Virus record (IMG/VR): IMGVR_UViG_3300040801_004796
Location: 1-27,694 of that record
Length of the DNA: 27,694 nt
From: a virus
Reading direction: 5' to 3' (one strand)
Below are positions 14,598 through 20,232 of the stretch, in pieces. Positions within the stretch are counted from its first letter, which is position 1. Every line of letters begins with the position of its first letter. The translations under genes and the position numbers were made by a program. The notes beneath the pieces were generated by a model that made no database searches, had not been told where the DNA came from, and saw only the letters and a list, made by a program, of their open reading frames with translations.

Positions 14598-14625
14598 ATT
14601 ACATACAATTGTATAGAAATGCAAA
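14594..14625 (-). promoter_or_regulatory. Early leftward promoter
   Basis: Minus strand TTTG (14622-14625) and, 20 bases on, TAATATTG (14594-14601), one mismatch from the Bacteroidetes -7 consensus TAnnTTTG. The palindrome ATACAATTGTAT (14603-14614) lies between the two boxes, so repressor binding there would block it. Confidence 0.6.
14603..14614. promoter_or_regulatory. Repressor operator, perfect palindrome ATACAATTGTAT
   Basis: A perfect 12-base palindrome between the divergent Cro-like gene and repressor. Related sites are at 6657, 18234, 18254, 26446 and 26470 (start positions). Its position inside the early promoter spacer and its recurrence before other phage genes make it the best candidate for the immunity repressor site. 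Confidence 0.6.
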
Positions 14626-14674
14626 CAAAAGTCTTGTTTTCTTTACAAAAGTATAGCTTAAAACCTTTAAACCT

Positions 14675-15100
14675 ATGAAAACTGTTGTAAAAAGAATACG
14701 CGCTATTGCTAGAGATGTTGGTATTGGCGAGGGCAATTTTGAGAAATCCCTGAATATTTCAAGAGGCTATCTTAACATAACCGACAAGCGCAATGGAGAC
14801 CCAGGGCTTTCGGTAGTTCAGAAGCTTGTTGAGGAATATCCGGAATACAGCCTTAAATGGATATTTACGGGCAAAGGCAGCATGAAGCTAGAAAAGCACG
14901 GCGTTGTTGAAGAACCAGAACCAAATTATGCTTCTGGAGATTCCATAGAGCATCAAATCATAAAATTAATAAAAGGTGTCATACATGATGATGTAAGCCC
15001 AAAACTAGAAACCTTGTCTCGATCTGTTGATGATTTAATGAATAAAGAAGAGGCTCTTAAAAGGGATGTTATAAAGTTAAAAGAGCTGAATAAAAGTTAG
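14675..15100 (+). CDS. Phage repressor-like HTH protein
   Basis: A 141-aa protein divergent from the early operon. Residues of about 5-60 are an XRE-like helix-turn-helix (RIRAIARDVGIGEGNFEKSL, LNITDKRNGDPGLSVVQKL), followed by SLKWIFTGKG, a sequence typical of Bacteroidetes phage repressors. Residues of about 85-140 are a coiled coil for oligomerisation (SPKLETLSRSVDDLMNKEE). There is no S24/LexA autoprotease domain, so RecA-driven self-cleavage is unlikely, and relief by an antirepressor or another partner is probable. The nearest palindrome is at 14603. The ATG at 14675 matches the expected N-terminus. Confidence 0.8.
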   Translation: MKTVVKRIRAIARDVGIGEGNFEKSLNISRGYLNITDKRNGDPGLSVVQKLVEEYPEYSLKWIFTGKGSMKLEKHGVVEEPEPNYASGDSIEHQIIKLIKGVIHDDVSPKLETLSRSVDDLMNKEEALKRDVIKLKELNKS

Positions 15101-15103
15101 CAT

Positions 15104-15122
15104 TTGTCTCATTTTTGTCTCA
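15104..15122 (+). repeat. Direct repeats TTGTCTCA, possible integrase arm sites (pair 1)
   Basis: TTGTCTCA at 15104-15111 and 15115-15122, 11 bases apart, one helical turn. A second pair, TTGTCCCA, is at 15308-15315 and 15320-15327 inside the start of the integrase gene. Repeated arm-type sites beside an integrase gene are usual in attP. Confidence 0.42.
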
Positions 15123-15197
15123 TTAAAATTATATCTATTTAATTAACAGACAGTTATAAAAAAATGCACAATCCTGTCGAGGTCACTAAGTAAATAA

Positions 15198-15245
15198 AAA
15201 GGCTAGTTCTTTACGGTTTATTAAAACTGTAACGTTCTAGCCTTT
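15198..15245. terminator. Long hairpin between repressor and integrase
   Basis: AAAGGCTAG (15198-15206) and CTAGCCTTT (15237-15245) form a 9-bp outer stem. Inside it TTACGGTTT and AAAACTGTAA pair almost perfectly. It could terminate the repressor transcript or be part of attP. The T-run after it is interrupted (CCTTTAATGTTTT), so termination would be weak. Confidence 0.5.
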
Positions 15246-15267
15246 AATGTTTTATAATAAATAGTTA

Positions 15268-16485
15268 GTGATTATGGAATTGCAGCCCTCTTTAGGATAT
15301 TATGATTTTGTCCCAAAAATTGTCCCACAAAATATGAATGGGAAACTAAACTATAGAATTTGCATAATAAAACACCATACTAAAGCAGATGGTACAAATA
15401 CCTTATACCTTAATATTTACTACAACGGTAAACGCAAACGGCTTAACCTTAATATTTCCGTGCCTCTTAAATTTTTTGATGCAAAAAAACAGCGCGTCAA
15501 AACAAGCTATAAATATGCGGCAGACTATAACCTGCTCATTGAAAAAATATTAGGAGATTTAAACAGTATAGAAATATCTTACCGATTGTCTGAAGAGACC
15601 ATCACTTTAAAAAAAGTGGTTGAAGACCTTTTAAATCCTTCCTTGCGTGTAAACTACAATGTGTTTGCTTTAAATTTCTTAGAATATCAAAACAAAAACA
15701 GTTTTATTAAGGCTTCTACATATAGGCAACAAAAAGGCTTCTGCTCAAAGATTAAAAAATTTAAGGACCCTTTGCTGTTTTCTGATATAGACGAAGGCCT
15801 TTTAAAATCATTAAGGGTTTATCTTAAGGATCAACTAAAAAACAAACCAGCAACTATAGAAAGCACTATAAAAAACTTTAAAAAGTATTTGCACGAGGCC
15901 AACAAGCGCGGCATTAAGACAAAGCTAAACTACCAAGATGTTAAGGTTAAAGCCATGAAAGGCGACTTTACTTTTTTGTTGCCTTCTGAGCTTAAAAAGC
16001 TGCACAGTTTTTATGGTAGTGAATTTATAAACACCACATGGAAGGGTGTTTTGCAGCGCTATCTATTTAGTTGCTTTACAGGATTAAGAATAAGTGATGT
16101 TGAAAAACTAGATCTAAAAGACCATATTATTGATGGCGTCCTTGTAATCTACCAGCAAAAAACAGGGAAGCTTAATAAAATACCACTTAATAAGGTGGCG
16201 CTAAACTTAATAAAAGGCTGTGATAAGTTTCAAGGCAATTACAGCAGAGAGCATATTAACAGGGAATTAAAACTAATTGCAAAAGCCTGTAATATAAAAA
16301 AGAGGCTCTACTTCCACAGCTCTAGACACACCTTTGCCACTAATTATTTAATAGCTGGTGGGCAAGTGCAAAACCTACAGAGGCTTTTGGGCCACAGCAA
16401 AATAGAGACCACTATGCTTTACGTCCATGCTGTAGAAAGTGTAAACGCTCAAGAGATTAAGTTAATGGAAGATATTGTTGGTTAA
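15268..16485 (+). CDS. int: Phage integrase, tyrosine recombinase of the Bacteroidetes SAM-like/catalytic type
   Basis: A 405-aa protein. The N-terminal part (about residues 20-110) is an arm-binding domain, then a SAM-like core-binding domain, then the catalytic domain. The active-site residues are Arg274 (GLRISD), Lys298 (QQKTGK), His350 and Arg353 (HSSRHTF), His376 (LGHSKIETT) and the nucleophile Tyr385 (MLYVH). It joins phage DNA to the host chromosome. The start is ambiguous among ATGs at 15268, 15274 and 15334. The longest includes the TTGTCCCA repeat pair. It converges with the 84-aa gene, the two stops overlapping in TTAA. Because phage genes continue on both sides of it, the genome is probably permuted relative to a prophage with int at its edge. 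Confidence 0.92.
   Translation: MIMELQPSLGYYDFVPKIVPQNMNGKLNYRICIIKHHTKADGTNTLYLNIYYNGKRKRLNLNISVPLKFFDAKKQRVKTSYKYAADYNLLIEKILGDLNSIEISYRLSEETITLKKVVEDLLNPSLRVNYNVFALNFLEYQNKNSFIKASTYRQQKGFCSKIKKFKDPLLFSDIDEGLLKSLRVYLKDQLKNKPATIESTIKNFKKYLHEANKRGIKTKLNYQDVKVKAMKGDFTFLLPSELKKLHSFYGSEFINTTWKGVLQRYLFSCFTGLRISDVEKLDLKDHIIDGVLVIYQQKTGKLNKIPLNKVALNLIKGCDKFQGNYSREHINRELKLIAKACNIKKRLYFHSSRHTFATNYLIAGGQVQNLQRLLGHSKIETTMLYVHAVESVNAQEIKLMEDIVG
15308..15327 (+). repeat. Direct repeats TTGTCCCA, possible integrase arm sites (pair 2)
   Basis: TTGTCCCA at 15308-15315 and 15320-15327, 12 bases apart, inside the 5' end of the integrase gene. They differ by one base from the pair at 15104 and 15115, which makes four related octamers around the gene start. 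Confidence 0.42.
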
Positions 16486-16736
16486 AGGTCGCTGTAATCT
16501 TCATTATCTCTTAAGTCTTGGTCTGTTTTTTTGTCTTCCTTAATCTGTTTTTCAATTTTTTCATAGGGATTTTCTATAGAATCTAATTTTCTCCAAAGAT
16601 TATCCCTTTCAATCTCCAGCTCCCTATATTTTTTTGCATCAACCCTTATTTTGTGCTTTAGGCTATAAATAATATTGTATTGCCTAACAATTATAACAAC
16701 CAAGGCTGAAAAAAGAATAAACCAAATCCAATTCAT
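16482..16736 (-). CDS. 84-aa predicted membrane-anchored coiled-coil protein
   Basis: The N-terminal 18 residues are a hydrophobic helix (WIWFILFSALVVIIV), followed by a charged helical tail (AKKYRELEIERDNLWRKLDS) likely to be a coiled coil. This layout fits a small inner-membrane anchor protein, such as an Rz-like spanin partner or exclusion protein, but there is no diagnostic motif. It converges with the integrase gene and starts behind its own -7 box (16759-16766). Function unknown. Confidence 0.55.
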   Translation of the reverse strand: MNWIWFILFSALVVIIVRQYNIIYSLKHKIRVDAKKYRELEIERDNLWRKLDSIENPYEKIEKQIKEDKKTDQDLRDNEDYSDL

Positions 16737-16758
16737 AATATTAATTATAAGTGTTGTA

Positions 16759-16766
16759 CAAATATA
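16759..16766 (-). promoter_or_regulatory. -7 box TATATTTG for the 84-aa gene
   Basis: TATATTTG on the minus strand, overlapping the edge of the 16771-16790 terminator and 22 bases before the ATG at 16736. No clear TTTG box is placed 19-20 bases upstream, so its strength is uncertain. Confidence 0.5.
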
Positions 16767-16798
16767 AAAAAGCCCACATAATTGTGGGCTCTTTTTTT
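16765..16798. terminator. Bidirectional terminator at the end of cassette 1
   Basis: AGCCCACA (16771-16778) and TGTGGGCT (16783-16790) with TAAT loop, flanked by A and T runs on both sides. It ends the transcript of the 83-aa gene (stop at 16797). Confidence 0.85.
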
Positions 16799-17048
16799 AG
16801 AAAGTGTTTACACCGTGCAGCTCTGGGTCTAGGTACATGTCTATCTTTAATAGGCAGTTGTACATTAGCTTAAATGTATAGAAGAGCGCATGTGCTTCTT
16901 CTGGTTTGCCAATAAACTGGTCACTTAACAAGGCATTGCTGTAACAGTGCATTAAAAAATCCTTGCAGTTGGTAATCTCTAAAAGGTTGTGCAGTTCCCT
17001 TATCTCATCTAAGATAAGACGGTCTTTCTCTAAATTTTCTGAGTACAT
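16797..17048 (-). CDS. 83-aa protein of cassette 1
   Basis: A helical 83-aa protein of unknown family (NLEKDRLILDEIRELHNLLE, ending LDPELHGVNTF) that is 79/83 identical to the copy at 25364-25615. Two of the four differences are codons 2 and 3 (Tyr-Ser against Gln-Thr), exactly the codons that lie in RNA II. It has no signal peptide, membrane helix or catalytic motif. It is always the last gene before a terminator, behind its own TATATTTG box and the RNA II leader. The role is unknown. From its place beside antirepressors, it could be an effector or partner in the same switch. Confidence 0.7.
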   Translation of the reverse strand: MYSENLEKDRLILDEIRELHNLLEITNCKDFLMHCYSNALLSDQFIGKPEEAHALFYTFKLMYNCLLKIDMYLDPELHGVNTF

Positions 17049-17209
17049 AATCGAAAATATTTTATAAAGCGAAGCCCTGCTTTAGGTCTGTACTCACTTC
17101 ACGAGGAAGGATTACGCTAGTTTCCATCGCGTGAACCATAACAAGGCTTCTATCGTTAAAAAAGATAAATCTGAATTTATCTCGTGAAAATGAGTACGAG
17201 ACAAATATA
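17040..17209 (-). promoter_or_regulatory. RNA II leader, copy 1: covarying switch before the 83-aa gene
   Basis: The -7 box TATATTTG is at 17202-17209. The transcript should begin near 17197 with GTACTCATTTTCACGAG (17181-17197), then a hairpin GATAAAT/ATTTATC (17164-17181) followed by TTTTTT (17158-17163), so a roughly 41-base sRNA may end there. Downstream, CTCGTGAAGTGAGTAC (17090-17105) is complementary to the 5' segment, and GTACTCA recurs at 17040-17046 over the start codon of the 83-aa gene. Further stems: GAAGCCTTG (17142-17150) with CAGGGCTTC (17071-17079), and ACGC with GCGT around a loop with GGAAAC (17109-17137). A 25-codon leader ORF lies at 17062-17139. Copy 2 keeps every pairing with different bases. 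Confidence 0.75.
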
Positions 17210-17220
17210 GTAATTATTTT

Positions 17221-17257
17221 TTATTACGCAGTTTTAGTATTAAAAACTGCGTAATAA
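17221..17257. repeat. 15-bp perfect palindrome upstream of RNA II copy 1
   Basis: TTATTACGCAGTTTT (17221-17235) pairs with AAAACTGCGTAATAA (17243-17257), loop of 7 bases. It lies just upstream of the -7 box of RNA II, where a -33 box would be, and copy 2 lacks it. It may be an operator or the terminator of the antirepressor transcript. Confidence 0.6.
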
Positions 17258-17297
17258 GAGTTAATTACAACTTAAATAATCCTCTATCATCAATCAT

Positions 17298-17837
17298 TTA
17301 ATTATCCCAAAACCCAGGTTCTTTTACAAACTCCTTATCTTGGGTATTAAGTTTTTTAGAAATGTTTTTTCGTTTAAGCTCTAGTTTTTTTAATTTTTTG
17401 TAGGTCTCTTGGTTTTCTTTCAATTCTTCTTTTAAGTAATGAATTTCTGTATCAACCTGGTTTCTTTCAAGCAACAATTCTTTCCTATTAGTTATGACGC
17501 CGTGAAAATGATTATACAATAACCTGTAGCAGGTTCTTTTATACTCTATTAATTCTTGACTTTCAGAATTTATTGAAAAAATCCAGCCATATATAAATTC
17601 TTCTGGAATACAGGTTACGTTTCGTATCTGAGATTTACCGTTTTTAGACACCTGCATAGGCTGTATAGCCAATGCAGGTCCTAAAATTGGGTCGTTTTTA
17701 GCATTTTTAAAAGACCTGGTATATTCAATATTTAATGCCTCACAAATTGGCTTTAACGCTATCCAGTAACTACCATCAACATTAAGAAATATAATGTTCT
17801 TGCCGTTAAACTCTAGAAATTTTTGATGTGTTTTCAT
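17298..17837 (-). CDS. Antirepressor-like protein with P22_AR_N domain
   Basis: A 179-aa protein. Residues of about 1-115 match a P22-type antirepressor N-terminal domain: FLEFNGKNIIFLNVDGSYWI, ALKPICEALNIEYTRSFKN, and YKRTCYRLLYNHFHG. The C-terminus (about 120-170) is a coiled coil ending SKKLNTQDKEF, similar to the end of the KilA-N protein at 25785-26339 (STKQLNALDKEI). In P22 and relatives, Ant binds and inactivates repressors. Here it probably does so for the repressor at 14675. It lies 38 bases after the short KilA-N gene in one transcript led by RNA I copy A. Confidence 0.8.
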   Translation of the reverse strand: MKTHQKFLEFNGKNIIFLNVDGSYWIALKPICEALNIEYTRSFKNAKNDPILGPALAIQPMQVSKNGKSQIRNVTCIPEEFIYGWIFSINSESQELIEYKRTCYRLLYNHFHGVITNRKELLLERNQVDTEIHYLKEELKENQETYKKLKKLELKRKNISKKLNTQDKEFVKEPGFWDN

Positions 17838-17875
17838 AGTATTGTGTTAATTTTAATTTCTGAATTCGCCGACTT

Positions 17876-18121
17876 TTAGGTTAATTCAAGTTTAGAAATT
17901 AGCCCTTTTGTTTCTATAATTTTTGAAGCTGAATTTACTCCATTTGGAGGAAATTCAAGAGCATTATTAAATGCTTTTGCATGGTCTGTTTTTAAAAAAT
18001 GGTCTATTCTTTTATTAAACAACTTTGCCATTTCTGTGGCATTAACCATTACATTATCATCTGTAGGATTTAAAAGAAAATGGATTTGAGTGTCTTGGTA
18101 AATAAATTCTAATGTTTTCAT
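17876..18121 (-). CDS. Short KilA-N domain protein (truncated)
   Basis: An 81-aa protein whose first 43 residues are 34/43 identical to the KilA-N protein at 25785-26339, including VMVNATEMAKLFNKR, the typical KilA-N DNA-binding N-terminus. It then stops after a divergent tail (NSASKIIETKGLISKLELT), so the second half of the domain (HRKLALKFAAWLDVNF in the other copy) is missing. Either it is a functional short form or a frameshifted and decayed gene. It is first in a transcript with the antirepressor and is led by RNA I copy A. Confidence 0.65.
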   Translation of the reverse strand: MKTLEFIYQDTQIHFLLNPTDDNVMVNATEMAKLFNKRIDHFLKTDHAKAFNNALEFPPNGVNSASKIIETKGLISKLELT

Positions 18122-18137
18122 ACTATCATAAAATGCG

Positions 18138-18222
18138 AAAACCCTCAGTAGTAGTCGTCGGTACTAAAGAGGGTTTTCTTCTTCTCAGGTAAAATATGTC
18201 TTGATATAGCGACGACTCTATA
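18138..18222 (-). promoter_or_regulatory. RNA I leader, copy A: two hairpins with kissing loops
   Basis: Minus strand 5' hairpin: TATAG (18218-18222), loop AGTCGTCG (18210-18217), CTATA (18205-18209). 3' hairpin: AAAACCCTC (18169-18177) and GAGGGTTTT (18138-18146) with inner stem AGTA/TACT and 8-base apical loop CCGACGAC (18154-18161). GTCGTCG in the first loop and CGACGAC in the second are complementary over 7 bases. The 3' hairpin is terminator-like and ends 16 bases before the KilA-N ATG. Copy B at 26359-26436 has the same layout with a different, still matching, pair of loops. Confidence 0.78.
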
Positions 18223-18225
18223 AGG

Positions 18226-18267
18226 CAAATATAATACAATAGTATAGATAACCAAACAATTGTATAG
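18226..18267 (-). promoter_or_regulatory. Promoter of KilA-N transcript A with two operators
   Basis: TTTG (18253-18256), exactly 19 bases, then TATATTTG (18226-18233): a full match to the Bacteroidetes consensus. Two operator-like palindromes cover it: CTATACTATTGTAT (18234-18247) in the spacer and CTATACAATTGTTT (18254-18267) over the TTTG box. Transcription should start near 18220, at the first hairpin of RNA I. Confidence 0.72.
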
Positions 18268-18268
18268 A

Positions 18269-18439
18269 TTATATTAAGGTTTCGGGCTTTTTATGGCCTA
18301 TAAATTTATAAAAGGCGTCTTTTTCTTCTGTAGTTAATTCTGTAATGCTAATTATTGCGCCCTCTAAATCTACATAGAGTATTTTATTGTTAACCCTATA
18401 ATTGCCGTTACTTAATTTTTTAACCAATATCTTCTTCAT
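18269..18439 (-). CDS. 56-aa protein at the end of the tail operon
   Basis: A 56-aa protein, MKKILVKKLSNGNYRVNNKI and on, ending FIGHKKPETLI. It is alpha/beta with no motif. It begins 2 bases after the stop of the 596-aa gene and its stop directly meets the promoter of KilA-N transcript A. Tight spacing argues that it is translated with the tail genes. Function unknown. Confidence 0.6.
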   Translation of the reverse strand: MKKILVKKLSNGNYRVNNKILYVDLEGAIISITELTTEEKDAFYKFIGHKKPETLI

Positions 18440-18441
18440 GT

Positions 18442-20232
18442 CTAAAACGTTTCTGCGGTGAGCTCTACCTCATACCATTCGTTGGTAATGCGCTGTTTTT
18501 TAATGGCAACTATAAGGCGCTTGGTGTTGTACTTGTATTCACCTTCCCTTAGATTTATAGCTTCCGTGTAGTGCATTAAGAAGGTGTCCTTTACCGTTTC
18601 GCTATTGGCCCTAAACTGTAGCCACTTCTCGTGCTGCCATTTATAAACGTCCTGCAAGGACATGGTGCGGTTGTTTATATGGTTTTTGGCTAGGTTTTGG
18701 CCGTTTGTGGTGCCGTCATAGATCAATAGCATAATATCTTCATCGTCTTCTGGGTAGGTAGCGGTTAGCTTTCCAAAGTTCTCTTCTACCTTTAAGGGCT
18801 GTAGCTCAAAGTCTACCTCGGTGATTTCATCGCTAACCACATCAGAGTCATCAAAGGTTTGGCCGTCCTTGTTTACCATGATCTGGTCTCCATCCGGATA
18901 GCTCAACTTAAAAAGGTTATTACTGTTAAACGTTCGTTCTGGCCTTGGTTCTTCCAAGTGGCTACGGTCCTTAAATAAAAACTTTTGAAGCGTGTTCTCT
19001 AAAAAATTAAGGTACACGGCATTTTCTGTATAGATCACATCTAAGTTTGCCCAGGTCTTAATACGGTTAAAGAATTTTCTAAAGCTTAGGTCTGGCATAA
19101 AATCCTTAAGGCTATAGATTTCTGGGAAAATATTGAGTTGGGTCTCGGTATATTCAAAAGTAAAGTTATTGTATTGCGCTATGCTGTTTGGTTGCTGTAT
19201 CAGTTTTAAGGTAACTATAATATCCTCTAATACGGTTGTGGCGTCTACGGTAATCTGCAAGGTCTCGTTTATGCTTACTTGTTGGTTCTGTGTCTCTACG
19301 TTATAGATGGTCTCACCGTTTTGGGTTACTTCTAATATAAATACTTGTGCCAAGGCGCTGTTTAGGTCTATTTGCATTTTTAAGCTATAAGCACCTTGGT
19401 TCTGTGGGGTGTGTACTTGTTGATAAACGTTTAAAGGTGCTGGAAAATAAGACTCTTGGAAGCTGTATGTGCTAAAGCTGTAGTTAAGATATTCTGTTAC
19501 GGCATACTTTTCCATAAAGTTCTTGGGCACCAAAAGCAGCTTTTTAAAAAAATCGCTATCTACTATTTCGCCACGCAGCTCTAAGCCTTCTGTTTTAAAA
19601 GCAACCTTTAAAATTTCTAGAAGGTATGGCATAGGCGCCATAACGTTACGGTTAACGGCTACGGTCTCACCGTCTATGGTGTCTTCTTCATTGATTACAA
19701 ATAGCCATGTTTGCAGCGCATCGTTGTATTCCATTTGGTTTATCCAGCCATCAAAGGCGTTAAAGTTTTTTTTAGAGGCTACATCCTCTCGCCAAACGCT
19801 TATAAACTGATGGCTTACGTCTGGCCAACTGCTATCCAATAAATCTTTGGCGTGCGCTGCCAGATTAAAACCATTTGTGGTCTGCAACAAAAAAGGAAGG
19901 TCTGCAAGCTGCCTATCAAAAACCGCAAGGGTTTCCTTGCCGTAAAAAAAAGTGATTTCTGCCGTTTTACCTACTATGCTGTTAATGGCTATGTAAGACT
20001 CAAAGAATTCATTGTCTATTATAAGGGTGCCGTAAATCTTGTTTTTATAATCCGTAATACCTTCTAGATGTACCAAGCCCAATTTATAGGCAGTGTCCTC
20101 ATTAAGCTCTACCGTGATGGGAAAGCTGTAGTTTTTGGTAATTTTTTCTGCAAAAAAGGGACTCTCTTCTTTAAAGGTAAGCTTGTAGTGTGTTAGGTCC
20201 CAACTCCATATGTCTGTTTTAAATACAATCAT
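18442..20232 (-). CDS. Large tail protein (probable baseplate or tail-tip component)
   Basis: A 596-aa protein with beta-rich composition throughout (MIVFKTDIWSWDLTHYKLTF, then many Tyr/Phe/Asn-rich strands). The middle has a long variable-looking stretch of sheet, and the C-terminus (LREGEYKYNTKRLIVAIKKQ) closes with a strand pair. There is no catalytic motif. It follows the BACON tail protein with an ATGA overlap (20229-20232). In tailed phages the genes after the tape measure build the tail tip and baseplate, and this fits, but I do not recognise a named family. Confidence 0.68.
   Translation of the reverse strand: MIVFKTDIWSWDLTHYKLTFKEESPFFAEKITKNYSFPITVELNEDTAYKLGLVHLEGITDYKNKIYGTLIIDNEFFESYIAINSIVGKTAEITFFYGKETLAVFDRQLADLPFLLQTTNGFNLAAHAKDLLDSSWPDVSHQFISVWREDVASKKNFNAFDGWINQMEYNDALQTWLFVINEEDTIDGETVAVNRNVMAPMPYLLEILKVAFKTEGLELRGEIVDSDFFKKLLLVPKNFMEKYAVTEYLNYSFSTYSFQESYFPAPLNVYQQVHTPQNQGAYSLKMQIDLNSALAQVFILEVTQNGETIYNVETQNQQVSINETLQITVDATTVLEDIIVTLKLIQQPNSIAQYNNFTFEYTETQLNIFPEIYSLKDFMPDLSFRKFFNRIKTWANLDVIYTENAVYLNFLENTLQKFLFKDRSHLEEPRPERTFNSNNLFKLSYPDGDQIMVNKDGQTFDDSDVVSDEITEVDFELQPLKVEENFGKLTATYPEDDEDIMLLIYDGTTNGQNLAKNHINNRTMSLQDVYKWQHEKWLQFRANSETVKDTFLMHYTEAINLREGEYKYNTKRLIVAIKKQRITNEWYEVELTAETF

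Noticed and set aside
17062-17139. A 25-codon leader ORF in RNA II copy 1
   Set aside because: Not kept as a gene because copy 2 does not close at the same place (it is read through into the main frame). It may still be a leader peptide in copy 1.
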